64,000 nucleotides of DNA from the NCBI GenBank assembly GCA_039720395.1, contig JBBPBK010000110.1:92551-156550 (forward strand), given 5' to 3'. The notes beneath the pieces are model-generated. The model had not been told where the DNA came from. It ran no database searches and saw only the letters and a list, made by a program, of their open reading frames with translations. Below are positions 1 to 11,878 of the stretch, in pieces (positions within the stretch are counted from its first letter, which is position 1; each line of letters begins with the position of its first letter). Source of the stretch: Liquidambar formosana. Taxonomy: Eukaryota; Streptophyta; Magnoliopsida; Saxifragales; Altingiaceae. The translations under genes were made by a program, and so were the position numbers.

Positions 1-53
1 CTTTCAAAGGGCCCGCCTTGAAAAATTTGTCACTCAACAATGCCAATATGAAG
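1..53 (+). CDS. NLR-type LRR gene, end of an upstream LRR exon (partial)
   Basis: The first 53 bases read in one frame as an LRR-like tail rich in Leu and Asn and ending in Lys, followed at 54 by a GT donor. The exon end is in phase 0 with AAG before GT, the same arrangement as the two large LRR exons downstream. It is therefore likely the end of the preceding LRR exon of the same gene, whose NB-ARC part would lie to the left. The stretch is short, so the call rests on splice phase and context. Confidence 0.45.
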
Positions 54-404
54 GTATTCGTTTCGGCATTTCTAAGCGCACAAAAGCAAAGGACAATCAA
101 TGTGAAATCCAATGAAGAACAGGTAAACCACATGACATAAGATACAAAAACCACATTTTTTCGACTAGATTTTTTTTATTATTTCAGTTATCAAAGTCAC
201 TGAGGATAAAGTCAAAACATGTTCAAATTTAATTGAAAAAGGATTCAGCTCTACCAATCAATGTGAAATCCAATGGAGAATTAGATGTAAAGGTTGGTAA
301 CCGGACAGCCATTTCTCTTGTCACATGCGTCACCACTGCTTAGTCTCGTGGATTGCCCCCCTTTGTAGGGTATTTTCCTGTGGTGGAGGGCACAGTAGGC
401 TTAG

Positions 405-1265
405 ATGTTCCACGAAATTGGGACTAGTGATATGACGCATGTACCAAAAGAAATACAGAGTCGGCAACTTCCGTTATTTCATTCATTTGAAACTATAATA
501 GATCTCACTTCATTATCATTAACACAATATATGGGTTGTTGGCAGCAAATCATATACCCAAGCTTGGAGGTATTACAACTCGGGGGTGAGAAGGACGATG
601 TGGAATGGATACTGGACTGTCAATTACCAGATGAGTCCTTATGTAAACTCAGAGAGATCAGTTTGGTAAAATGTAACCAACTGTTAGTTTTCCCATCAAA
701 TTTGCTGCCAAGGCTACCAAAACTAGAAGAGCTCACTATACGAGAATGTGATTCACTGGTGGAGGTATTTCAAGTAGAAGGGCTGGGTGTTAAGGAAAGA
801 GATATGGTGATGCTCCCTAAGTTGGAAGAGTTGCGTTTGCAATATCTACCCAAATTGAAACATATTTGGAAGAGAGAACCCAGAGGATTTCTATTTTTTC
901 AAAACCTAAGTGTTCTACGTGTTTGCAACTGTAACAGCTTAAGAAATCTTTTCACACCTTCCACGGCCAAAATTGCTAACCAACTCCAACGACTGTATGT
1001 AGCAGAATGTAGGACGATGACAGAGATTGTTGCAGAGGATGAAGGAGAAGGAGATGAAAAGGCCATGGATAAGATTGAGTTCCCCCAACTACGTCATTTA
1101 GAACTTGAGGGACTACCAAACTTCGTGAGTTTTTTCCCTAAAGCGAGTAATAGTACCTCCAACATCCTCAAGACAGAGAACTCGAACGCGACCGATGTAG
1201 GATCTGGAGAAATCCTCCCGCAGGTCAACCTTCATACCCACATCCATCATCTCTTCAATGAAAAG
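405..1265 (+). CDS. NLR-type disease-resistance protein, LRR exon (At4g27190/RPS2-like LRRs)
   Basis: This is a 287-codon open exon of irregular leucine-rich repeats. Motifs such as LPKLEELTIRECDSL, LPKLEELRLQYLPKLKHIW and FQNLSVLRVCNCNSLRNLF are typical of the C-terminal LRRs of coiled-coil NLR immune receptors of the RPS2/At4g27190 type. These receptors act in the cytoplasm in pathogen-effector recognition. The exon probably begins after an AG at 403-404, because the codon just before 405 is a stop in this frame. It ends at AAG|GT (1265/1266), phase 0. An acidic stretch (EDEGEGDEKAMDKIEFPQL) separates two repeats. No NB-ARC or TIR/CC domain lies in the window, so the gene is partial here. 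The family call is firm; whether the gene is functional cannot be judged. Confidence 0.8.
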
Positions 1266-1403
1266 GTACCAACTTTCTAATTTAAAAGAAAACAGGGGAA
1301 AAATAATAATATTTTAAGCGCTCTATGAATACAATATTCCTTATTTATCTCATAAAATTTGAAGCAGCAGGTCCCAAATTGACAACATTTTATGGGTTTG
1401 CAG

Positions 1404-1922
1404 GTTGCTTTTCCTAGCTTGGCGGAGTTATTTCTCCAGAAGATGAACAAATTGAATGAAATATGGTGCGAGATGGATCACAAAGGAATTAGGGGCTTTC
1501 AAAACCTAGAATCCCTACGAGTCTGGAATTGTGGCAGTTTGAGACATGTTTTCTATCCTTCCATGGCCAGAGGTCTTTTGCACCTTGAAGAACTAGAAAT
1601 ATACAAATGCGAAATGATGGAAGAAATAGCTGTGAAGGGACAAAACGAGAAAGAAGACGGAATGGATATGATCGAGATCCCTCAATTAAAAACTTTGACA
1701 CTTTGTATGTTACCAAACCTCACAAGCTTCTGTCAAGGTCTCTATGCTTTTGACTTGCCATCGTTGGAGGATGTGGCTATCAAGGATTGTCCTAAAATGA
1801 AGACTTTCTCTTTCGGATCCCTAAGCACACCAATGCTAAAGAGAGTGCAAGAAGAGTCTTGGGGAAAATCATGTTGGACGGACGACCTTAATAACACTGT
1901 ACAACAGCTCTTTAAAAGAAAG
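1404..1922 (+). CDS. NLR-type disease-resistance protein, second LRR exon
   Basis: This 173-codon exon lies between a canonical acceptor (TTTGCAG, 1397-1403) and donor (AAG|GTATGT, 1922/1923), both in phase 0. It repeats the module of the previous exon: a short strand (VAFPSLAELFLQKMNKLNEIW), a FQNLESLRVWNCGSLRHVF unit, then a LLHLEELEIYKCEMMEEI unit with an acidic linker and a LPSLEDVAIKDCPKMKTF unit. The two exons look like duplicated LRR modules exchangeable at phase-0 introns. The exon ends in LFKRK, matching LFNEK at the end of the previous one. It is open throughout. Confidence 0.8.
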
Positions 1923-1958
1923 GTATGTCTTGGCTCTTGATAGTAAACAAATACAATA

Positions 1959-2263
1959 AGGACCTGTTTGGGTGTCCAATTCAAAATTAGATAATTCAAG
2001 AAATTTTACATTTTATTGAAAGTATAATTCATGACATTGAATTAACAAATTAAAGAAAATAATGGTCACCATCACAAAAAAGAGTAGAAATTCAAAGTAG
2101 TGTCATTTCGTGAATTTATAATAATTGATCATATACCATAAACTGTAGTGATGACTCCTATTTTCTTGAATATTCTAATTCAAGGTAGTGGATTTGTGCT
2201 TTTAATACTACGTAGAATTTGGTGAATTATTTAATTTCGAATTAGACATCCAAACAGACCCCA
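1959..2263. mobile_element. MITE with about 30-bp terminal inverted repeats in an NLR intron
   Basis: The left end (CCTGTTTGGGTGTCCAATTC) is the reverse complement of the right end with a few mismatches, extending inward for about 35 bp to TAATTCA. The interior is about 230 bp, AT-rich and non-coding. The TGTTTGG-type terminus is common among hAT-like and PIF-like miniature elements. No clear target duplication was found, so the superfamily is left open. Confidence 0.6.
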
Positions 2264-2708
2264 ACTATTTACTCTATTACATAATGGGTAAAGTGTATTG
2301 GGTCTCTCTATCTTTGTTAACTAAACTTATAGAAAATAATCCTTTGGCAACATATTTAAGTTCAATATTAATTTAAAAATGCAAAATGTGAATGAGTCAC
2401 GTAGTTACTATCACAACATACCCCTCTAGTATTTATCTCTCTTCCATAACCACCTTATCTTGTCACTATAATGCACTTCTGTCTCTTATAATCACTTTTT
2501 AAAATTCAATTGAACTTCAATTCTTTCATCATTTTACCCTATTTTTACTTACTATTTTTTATGTTTTTTATTTGCACATGCAATTGTGCGTCACCTGAAG
2601 TCTACTTGCATATAATACCAACTCCCCCCCTCCCCATTTTTTCAGTACCTTCATGTACTTTCCTTCAGCAACAGTAAGCCATATTTGGTGGACTAGATGC
2701 AAGTAACC

Positions 2709-4956
2709 TGTCACGACCCAAATTTTAAACAGCCATGATCAAGTGTAATTAAAATGAATTTAATTTAATAAAAACGGTAGCTCAATTAGGATGGCATTTA
2801 ACAATTTCCAAACTTTTAATAAAAATTTCGACGTGACCCATTCATAATTGGGACATACCATTGTAAAATCGGTAACCTAATCAAAATCATTTCAAGATAA
2901 AATTCATTACCATCCACCTGTGGTATCATTACATGCATCGTCATACCCATGACATAAATAACATAAAGTTAAATAATTACATAAATATTGTCATGCCCAT
3001 GACCTTGATATACATATCCACTGGCCATTGGCAAATAAAGAATAAAAATTAAATACAAAATATACAAGTTTTCTCCTATTATACTTTCACATGTATTCCA
3101 CATATTCCTATCAAGTGCACAGCCAAGCATTTATCCCCATTGATAACCTTATCTAAAAAAACATGAAGGCATGAGTATGATAAGTCAGTAGGATACATTA
3201 TTCTACAAGGTTTACCAAGGTTTTAAAATCAATATAAAACCATTTTATATCGATACATAACCGTATATCCCGTATTGAAAATAACTGAAATACCACAATG
3301 ATACGACTCACACCAAAAATAGGTTTATATTCCCGAAAACCATTTCCATGTCAATAACCCATTGATTCCATTTCTTTGTTCCAAAACCTTTTCCAAAAGG
3401 TAATACTATTTTTCCCAAAATTCAAGTGAATGCTATATATGATGCATGGGGCTGATTTCCAGCTCAGCGTCAACCAGTGATATTCTTCCTCAATTAGGGG
3501 CCCTCACGCGGTATACAAGACTTCCACCCAAAATTCAGGAACGACCAACAAAACCCTAGGATCCTCAGGAGAGACGAAACCAAACTCCCATGACCAAAGA
3601 CCCTCCACTATCATTTTAGGCATTCCCAAAACCAAAACCAATAACCTTGGTAAATTCCATTTATTCATAAATCCATGTGAATATTGTTATTTATGATCAT
3701 AACCCAAGTGAAAATAACCATTTCATCTTTTAAAATATAAATTTCCACAAAAATAAGATACTAAAGCTTCATCATTTGTTCTGTTTAACGAACATAATAA
3801 TTCCATAAATTCAAAGAGTTCAACATAATAGTAAATCAAGTTAAATAGCACCTTTTTAACAAGATTTATAGTCATACATGTAGAAAGATTCAACCTTTAG
3901 AACCCATGATACCCAAAACCTTAAGAAAATATCAATTCTCGTGAATACCCAACCCAAAATATGATGTACATGTGAGATCTAACCATAAAACTCACATATA
4001 CGTAGAATACATTGGCTACCCAACATACCAATGATCGATAATGTAGAAGAATGCACCTACCTCCACCAATATGTAAGCAAATGCAAGGATGAGATGATAT
4101 GGTGTAGATCTAAGCCTTAGATTCAAGTTCTAGCTTCGAAGACCAAGATCTTCTTAAATACCAAACCCTAGCTCTCCAAAGACAAAGAAACTCCACCAAA
4201 ATGCAGCCATGAGCTCTAGGATGCGAGATCTGGTGGAAGTGATGGAAGATTCAAGCTCACAAGGGTTGAAAACCCAAACCATAACCTCCTTTCTCTCCTC
4301 AAACCCACTCTCTCTCTCTAGATCTCTTCTCCCTTTCTTTGTAACTCTCTCCAAGTTGGGAGACCAAATATAAGGCCTAAAGGTCAGCTGAGGGGTTAAA
4401 AACATAGGGTAGGGGCATACACGTCACTTCCAAAATATTCATAAAAACTGTCATCCAAGGATTTCAGACATTGGAAAGTTAGTTTCAGATGTATGAAACT
4501 AAACACTGAAAATGCATCTCTATAGATTTTTCAGACGTCTATTTCAGATGTCTTAAATCTCCCTTTTAGATTTCTAAAAATCCATTTCAGACCACCGAAA
4601 CTCTAGCAGCCCAAACTGATCAGGCTCCCTCACTAGCACAGACTACAATCTTATTTTCATTAAATAACTTAAAGTACAAGTTTTTAATGAAAATAAGCAA
4701 ACAACCCCCATTTAAATCCAAATAAAATATCAGAAAAATCAAATTCCAAGTATATCAAAATTTCATTTTCATGTTTTAATACAAAATCCTACTTCCGAAA
4801 TAATTTTTCATGTAAGGAAATCAATCCAAACATGATAATAAAATGCCATAAAATCATAGATGCCTTATAATTATATAAACTTTCATTACCGCAAAAAATT
4901 ATCTTTAAAAACGAAGTTTTAGGAAATTCTACTTTTTCCAAAACTTAGCCAAATTT
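2709..4956. mobile_element. LTR-like repeat, same family as the solo LTR at 11879
   Basis: It starts with TGTCACGACCC and runs collinearly with the solo LTR at 11879-13898. Shared blocks include a sentence-like stretch around GTCAGTAGGATACATT, a run of TTTCAGA motifs, and a near-identical AT-rich 3' block (4640-4956 against 13540-13850). Homology stops just after TTAGCCAAATTT, so the final roughly 45 bp including the terminal ACA is missing or replaced. It lies in the last NLR intron. The putative ORFs inside it are chance. Confidence 0.65.
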
Positions 4957-5114
4957 CTGTGATAGAAGAATTATTGCAACATGGTTTTGGTTTACAACCA
5001 CTTATTAAATTTATATGAACGATTTCTTTCATCAATGTTGTATTGTCATAATTGGTAGTTGGATGAAATCAAAAGACTTCATTAAGATTATTCTTATTTT
5101 ATGTTGCGTTCCAG

Positions 5115-5165
5115 GAATTGGAGGAGAATCAAGAAATTGCACCACATGAACAATTAGTTGTTTAA
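5115..5165 (+). CDS. NLR-type disease-resistance protein, predicted terminal exon
   Basis: After an acceptor TTCCAG at 5109-5114 there is a 17-codon phase-0 exon, ELEENQEIAPHEQLVV followed by TAA. It is an acidic tail that would close the LRR protein. The intron before it (1923-5114) is 3.2 kb long and swollen by a MITE and an LTR. The call is inferred from splice phase and a plausible C-terminus only. A transcript read joining 1922 to 5115 would settle it. Confidence 0.5.
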   Translation, partial: ELEENQEIAPHEQLVV

Positions 5166-5466
5166 GATGAAGAAACCTGAACACTTTATGAGAACATATA
5201 CTCTCAGGTGAGTTTGTTGGTATTATTTACTCTAATGACTATTATTGCTTTTTCCATCTGAGCAAAGGTTTGCATGCATGACAATCAAATGCCATAAATG
5301 GCCCCTTCTCAAGCTAAAAGCAGTAAAGAAAACAGAAATATTTGATAAATTTTGATGTCTGATCGAGTAGAAAATCGTCCTTATAGGAAAGGCTATAAAG
5401 AAGCATATAGAATAAGTCCAGCCAAGCATTGCCGATATTTGATAAATGTTGATGTTTGGTTGACAC

Positions 5467-5489
5467 AGAGAGAGAGAGAGAGAGAGAGT
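5467..5489. repeat. (GA)n microsatellite
   Basis: Perfect AG dinucleotide run of about 11 units. Confidence 0.9.
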
Positions 5490-5544
5490 GAAAATGGGAT
5501 AAACGTACCCTTGTATTGAATGTTATGTAACAAGCAAGTCTTCA

Positions 5545-5674
5545 GTGACACGGCCACGTGGTGTCATGAGTTAATGGGAGTGGAGCAAAGTAGGATTGTA
5601 GGGCCAAAAAGTACTCTGACAATCCTACTTTACTCTACTCTCATTAACTCATGATACCACATCAGCCATGTCAC
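5545..5674. mobile_element. fold-back MITE, about 130 bp
   Basis: The left arm (GTGACACGGCCACGTGGTGT and onward through CATGAGTTAATG) is the reverse complement of the right arm with few mismatches. The two roughly 58-bp arms leave almost no loop. The whole unit would fold into one hairpin. It lies in the putative 3' UTR intron or 3' flank of the NLR gene. Confidence 0.65.
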
Positions 5675-6300
5675 AGTAACATATAGGTTTTTCAACTATG
5701 TAACGGTATAAGAAAGAGCCTATACATAGCCATAAAGGAGAGAATAACACAGACATATTCTACATATTCCAGGGAATCTAACCTAACTATACACAATTGG
5801 ACACTATATGGTAAATATGATGTATATACATATTGTTTGGTCATTTCCCCTCCAATGATCTTGGGGTTCTATAGGTTGTTCCTCAAATATTTTGGGCGGG
5901 AGTCCCACATACTGCGCGAGAGCCTCTTTATAGGAAGGATTATTACTGGTTGAGGCTAAGCCAAAAATCAACTCCATATATCATATACGGCATTTACATT
6001 TATATTATTTGGTTTAAAAGGGCTTCAATTGGAGTATTTATATTATGGACATTTTTATTTGGAACTTGTGATTTATGGGATCTTCTATAAGTTTATTTTT
6101 GTTTTGAAACCTTGGTGTACTACTTTGAAAATTGTATCCTATTGATTTTTATCTCACTTGTCAATATAATCATAATTTGGCAGAGACTAACGAGGAAGGC
6201 GAGACTTCTCCTTGATGCTAGTGCTGGCTTTCGTTGTATATGATGCAACTTGCTGATGTTTAATTAGATTTCCAGAACAATGTTATGTAATAACTATGTT

Positions 6301-9270
6301 TTAATCGAGGCCATAATATTTATTATGGATGACTAATATTTAATTAGGACGTGTAGACTTGTGGATTATGATGCAGCCATGCAGGTTATGATATCTTATG
6401 TGACTGGTTGGTTGGATGGATGGAAATTTTATTTACAATGTTTTGAGAGGTTACAGTTTGGCGTGTTCTATTCTCGGATGGGCAATGCCGGAATTGTCAC
6501 CAATTCTTGGATTTTAAATTAAACCATCCATACCTAAGCACTTATTTCAATTAAAATAAATTATTATTGGGGCGTTTGGACTGAAGTTCAAAAAGGTGAA
6601 CTTGTGCACCTATAGGTACCTATTTAAAAACTCATCTAGTCGTGGGTCCATTTTGACCGAGGATGACAAAAAGGTCCCTCCCATAGTAGCATAAATCATT
6701 CAAAATGGCCAACAGCTGCTTCCCCATTAAACATGGAAATGAAATTAATGCAAAAATATCTGGCAAATCTCTACCCATCTCCCTATGTTTTTGTAACTGA
6801 TTTTTTCAGAAGAACCGGAAACTTCCATGCTCATAGTGATTGAGCAATTCCGATGATGGGGAAAACAATTGAGTTGACATTAAAACCGTGGCTTAAGCAA
6901 TTGAACCAATTAGGAATAGTTACATGTGATTTTTAATCAGTTACTTGAAGGTCGTAAGTGATTATAGTTCATAATACATGTAACTATTACTAGTTGTTCA
7001 TCATTTTGGGGATTTAACGATGAAAATGGTGGGTTATAACTGATTATAGTCAACTCTTTCATGTAACAGTTCATGTAACTATTCCTACAATATAACAGTT
7101 TGGGGGCAATTTGAAGTTGAAAAATGGTGGGTTGTAAGGAATGGAAAACACATATACCCGGAGTCGATGAAGAAGATGATGTGCGATGGATTTGGGGTCC
7201 TTCTCAACATGTTGGCACAAAGCAACAGGACCATGAATAATTTTCAAAATCAAACTCGAACAAGTGGAAAAAAATCATTGGAAGACATCACAAATATGGG
7301 AACCATTATTTAGATCCTTGATGAGGGGAGGAAAATCCGAAAACCGTGAGAGAAATCCTCTAATTGCTTACCATAATTGACAATAAGGGCATTGGCGGTA
7401 TTCTTGACATGATGATTTCCAAAAGCAATAAAAAACGTGGTCGTTTTTGTTTAGGTGTGGACTTGACGCATGAACAGAAAATTATTTGGATGGCTGGCTG
7501 GAAGTTTAGGAAGAAAATATACTTTTGGCTAATTTCCCCATTATTTTATTCAACTTGATTGCGGCTCGGTAATCCCAGGTTGTGACAACTTAATTGCAGT
7601 TGGCATCAAAAGTAAATCTTCACACTTTATGTAGTGCAAGTGCTACGAAGCATTAATTCCTTGTTGAAGTCCTGATTTTGAATAGCTTCTCTCTTGCCAA
7701 TGTTGGACCACGGATATTTATTCATGCTTTTCACCATCAAATCTCTCTAGCTGAGTAGCTGGTTTAGCGAAGTATAGCTCACTAAGAAAAGGTTGATGTG
7801 CAAATTATGAAGACGCCAAAGCATGGCCTTCCTCTATGTAGCATGCAAAAGAACTGAAGAAGTATTCTTTGGTGATCTTCCCTATATTTCGAATTGTCAA
7901 GTCCTCCTATCAAAGTGTAAAGTGTCTGATTGCATATAACAGGCGTATTAAAGTGTTAATTGTTCAAGCTGCAAAGATATGGATAGTGTTAGCTTCATAT
8001 GCATTGTTGGTCTATTTTCTAGTAGCTTAAGCTTTTGAGGTTTAGCTTTTAGTTAGAAATCTAGTAATAAAATTGTTGTATGCATGTGTAGGCGCACAAA
8101 TTTTGTGTATGAAAAGAACAGAACAAGAATTAGTTTTATTAATATTTCAAATGAGAACTACATTTTCTATATGCCTTCTATAAAAGATAATGTCCTCTTG
8201 TTATTTTGTTTTAAAATTGCGAGATCTTCTCTGATAGAGCTTCGCTACTTGTATGTATCTCTTTCTTCTTGACCCCTGTGGGTTACCTCTATTTATAGAG
8301 GCAGGAAGAATAACATTCGTAATTAGAAGGATACTCTTAATATATAATAATCTTCAAGCACTCCTAATTCAGGACTGAATTGGGGTTCTCTCATCTCAAT
8401 ATGCCTGTAATATGAACCAATGTGCAGCCAACCTTTGCAATTTATCACCAACCTTCTTTCTTCATCTCTTCTTATAATACGACTTGTTATTAACACTTTC
8501 TTATAGAGAATGTTTAGGCATGGTTCTATGAGACACAAGGTTTCCCTCAACGTTTCAGATATATATATATATATCTGTACCTCTGGGGCCCAGATTTCAT
8601 CTTCCAATGATAGAGCTTCGCTACAAATCTCGAGTGAATAAACCACGGCTTAAATTATATCACCCAAGTTATTCATCTTCCAATGTCTCCAGCTTCGTAG
8701 TTAATTTGACTTGCGAAGAGTTTTGATTAGGCATAGAAAATTCAGGTTTATCACCAAATTAATTCATGCATCTCCTTTAGTCTTCAGCTTCTTATAAGCC
8801 AAATGCTAAACGAAAGAATAAGGAGATAAACTTGATCCACATACTCACTGAGGCAACATGTTCTTATGTATATATAGTCTACGTTCTCCAAATGCTGAAG
8901 GTTGATTAACATGTCCTTGAATATATATAGTAGCCGAAAGGCCGGGCTGGTGGTCTTGTTCTCTGTCAATTGGGAATAGCTGCAAGTCTCGAATTGTGAA
9001 TTTGGATTCACCTAATTACAAATTGGATGGCTATTAAAAATGCCCCTCTCACCGTGTTAATTCGTACTAATTACCAGGTTCTCTATTTAACAAGGAGTCA
9101 ACTTTTAACTTTTCTGTGTGTGATTGTACTACTTGTACGTGTTAGTTTTTCTTCTAAATCAAATAATAAATCAACAAAATAAAAAGTTCCGTTGGGATTA
9201 AAGATGATAGAAAGATGGTCAAGTACATTTATACAGCAGCCAGAATGAACAAATTCAACCTTTACTCTAA
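6301..9270. other. AT-rich intergenic DNA without recognisable genes
   Basis: Only short open stretches (up to about 100 codons) with no domain signature are found on either strand. A short (AT)n run occurs near 8560. The phrase GATAGAGCTTCGCTAC occurs twice (8232 and 8609), hinting at an old rearranged duplication. Nothing else could be supported. Confidence 0.5.
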
Positions 9271-9321
9271 TTTGACGTGTTTAATCACTTACACTTCGTT
9301 TGGTTGGGGATAAAGATCGAG

Positions 9322-9348
9322 GAAAAGAAAAGAAAAGAAAAGAAAAGA
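9322..9348. repeat. (AAAAG)n microsatellite
   Basis: About five tandem AAAAG units. Confidence 0.85.
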
Positions 9349-9349
9349 A

Positions 9350-9726
9350 ATCTTAATTTTAATGTTTTACAAGCCCAAAGGTGCTTATGTGGCCTTGAAG
9401 CTAGCTTGGGCTGTATTTGGATGCCAACAAGACAAGAAGGCCAAGGACTAGGAAAGCCTATACATCAAAACACCCGGTCCAATCTTATTAACGATCTATA
9501 TATGCATGATAAGTGTGAATTTTTAATCTAATGGTCCTAGATTCTAGTAGGTCCAGATACTAAGAGATATAAAAGGTGACTTTACTAAGTATTCAAAATT
9601 TGGACGGTTGAAAATAAAATTAAGTAGTTAGGACAAAAAGTCCTCATGTATCTTACATTAGCTAGGATACCAAATATGATTAAGACTACCAAAATCCATC
9701 TTTCTGAAAAGAAAATAAGAGCAAAA
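9350..9726. repeat. dispersed duplicate, copy 1 (partner at 11092-11330)
   Basis: The segment from TTTTAATGTTTTACA through CTAGCTTGGGCTGT, and a second block from TGTATCTTACATTA through CATCTTTC, recur in the same order at 11092-11330. This copy carries about 190 extra bases between the blocks. It is non-coding. Confidence 0.55.
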
Positions 9727-10228
9727 CTTAAGGCTTGTTTGGGAACTTCAAAAACTGGATCAGACTAGGTTCAGTCCATAACTGTTATCTGGTTTTTAAA
9801 TAAATCAACTCACAGTTGGTTTGAAAAAAACTATGTTTATGCCTTATTTTCATAACAAAATTGAACTGTTTAGCGAGAAAAAGAGACTTACCAAAACAAT
9901 ATGAAAACAAAACTGATCAAACTTATCCTCAGCTAGCTGGCTAGGTTTTCAGATTTGTCAAACAACCCCTTAAGTTTTGGACCAAATTGGTACAAATAGG
10001 TTCAGTCCATAACTGTTATCTGGTTTTTAAATAAATCAACTCACAATTGGTTTGAAAAAAACTATGTTTATGCCTTATTTTCAGAACAAAATTGAACTGT
10101 TTAGCAGAAAAAAGAGACTTACCAAAACAATATGAAAATAAAACTGATCAAACTTAACCTTAGCTAGCTGGCTAGGTTTTCAGATTTGCCAAACAGCCCC
10201 TTAAGTTTTGGACCAAGTTGATACAAAT
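9727..10228. mobile_element. hAT-like MITE with an internal 231-bp tandem duplication
   Basis: The left terminus TTAAGGCTTGTTTGGGAAC is inverted at the other end as CAAACAACCCCTTAAG (near 9958-9972). A 231-bp unit (9767-9997) is then repeated in tandem (9998-10228) with about 95 percent identity, including a second copy of the right terminus. The element is non-coding. Confidence 0.55.
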
Positions 10229-11091
10229 AAGTATACTTTCAATATGAAATTAGAAATTTTTTAGTTCAAAAACTAAATTGAAACGTAATATAAAGTACAG
10301 GTAGTTTAATTTCCTCAATAGGTTTTTAATTGTCAACCATGTGGGATACCATGTGGCTTTTCGTTAGCCGTTTAGATGGCGTTAGGGACAAGGACTACAT
10401 TGCTTCACTAAGTGAACTTTAGGTATAAATTTGACAAAAAATAAATAAATAAATAAAAAATAGTTCAAGTACTACATATTAATTATCCACTAAGTTTAGG
10501 TTACTAGAGTTTTTTTTTACCCTAATCTTTATCTTTATCCGAACAATAGAATCCTAATCCTAAAACAAATAAAACATACTAGACTCCAAAAAAATCAAAT
10601 ATTAAATAGAGAAAATTAGGAAAAAGTGTTCAATAATGAAACTATTTAGGAAAAAAGGGGATGAAATCCTTTATTTATTTTAAAAGGGTGAGTTAAACAT
10701 TTAATTCTTCAAGGAGATTATTACATTATTCCTATTACACCCTTCTATAATTTCTTTATGAAAAATTGTTTTCCTTGATTGTGTTAAATTACCCCCCAAA
10801 AAAAAAAAAAATTCCTTCTTTTTTTTAATTTTCGAGCCCTCTCCATCCTTCTGCCCTTCTCACCCCTCACTCATGCACTAGCCCTTTAGTAAGAGTAGGA
10901 GTCAACAACATTAGCCTTTTAAGGGTCTTGAATGTCCTCATGAGTGAGAATGAGATATGAGAGTAAGAGGGGCACATAAAGTGAGTTATTTATGTAATTT
11001 ATTGCACATGAAAGATGGGATATTTTGGTAATTTAATGCAATTAGAGAAATTATTTTAAATATTTATTACAAAGGCTTAAAATATATATTG
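10229..11091. other. AT-rich intergenic DNA, no gene seen
   Basis: Low-complexity AT-rich sequence with an A-tract near 10797-10811 and no domain-bearing open frame. Confidence 0.5.
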
Positions 11092-11330
11092 GAATTTTAA
11101 TGTTTTACAGGCCCAAACGTGCTTATGTGGCTTTGAACCTAGCTTGGGCTGTGTTTGGACTTCGGATGCCAACGAGAAGGCCAAGCCCATCCAGGCCAAT
11201 ATCATCTCTTTGACTTGGAAAGCCTATTCATTATGTATCTTACATTAAAGGTCTTTGATAAGATTAAGACTGTCAAAATACATCTTTCCAAAACTAAAAA
11301 CTGAACAATAGCACAACTGCCATGATATAG
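11092..11330. repeat. dispersed duplicate, copy 2 (partner at 9350-9726)
   Basis: Collinear with two blocks of the copy at 9350-9726 but lacking its roughly 190-bp central piece. The duplication is non-coding and slightly diverged. Confidence 0.5.
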
Positions 11331-11639
11331 ATTAATTCTTTGTTATACAATCTACGCCAAAACATAAAATTCAGGTCTTCTTTTCTTTTGTTTTCTGCAA
11401 TTTTCTCATGCAACAAACGGAGGTCAATGTATAGCAATAGCAGCAACAACACAAACAATTAAAATTCAATGGCAATGTGTAGGAATGGCAGTTAACCCAA
11501 AAATAAAAAATAAATACTCTGTACATAAAATGAGTAGCCCACAAGCCCATTTGATTAATGCCGATTCAAATGCATAGGAAACAAATTTATTTTAGTTGTG
11601 TGGGTACCATAAAATTCCCCCAAATTATAGTATTCTTTC

Positions 11640-11878
11640 TTTAGTCTCACCGTGCTTTACTTTCCCTTTACTCTCTTCTCGATCTTCTGTGATTGTGCTG
11701 TTTCTTCACTTCTTGTGATGTACTAGTGGCTGTTGAGTACTTTTGCTCCGATCTGCTGCTAGAGTTTCTAATCTAAGCTCCTTTGCTTTTCACATGGTAT
11801 TAGAGCATGTCGTTCTTAAACTATTTTTCGTTCATGACTCATTAGCCTGTCTTTGTTGTCCACGTCATAGGCCCGTTT
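11640..11878 (+). mobile_element. LTR end plus primer-binding site of a small copia/TRIM-like element (partial)
   Basis: An LTR-like 3' end (ending TTTTCACA at 11794) is followed directly by TGGTATTAGAGCA at 11795-11807, a match to the initiator-methionine tRNA primer-binding site used by copia and TRIM elements. The next 80 bases resemble the internal region of the TRIM at 16348-16442, but in opposite orientation. The solo LTR at 11879 then interrupts it. The upstream LTR border was not resolved. Confidence 0.5.

Larger units (their letters stand above)
5166..6300 (+). other. possible 3' UTR of the NLR gene with a UTR intron
   Basis: Past the stop codon a good donor (CAG|GTGAGT) occurs at about 5209, and an acceptor (TTGGCAG) occurs near 6183. 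The sequence after the acceptor is non-coding and ends in AT-rich DNA. A spliced 3' UTR is plausible. A GA microsatellite and a fold-back MITE lie within the putative intron. No protein-coding signal is seen here. Confidence 0.25.

Noticed and set aside
8323..8646. A 107-codon minus-strand frame
   Set aside because: It has no domain, codon bias or context support and includes an (AT)n run.
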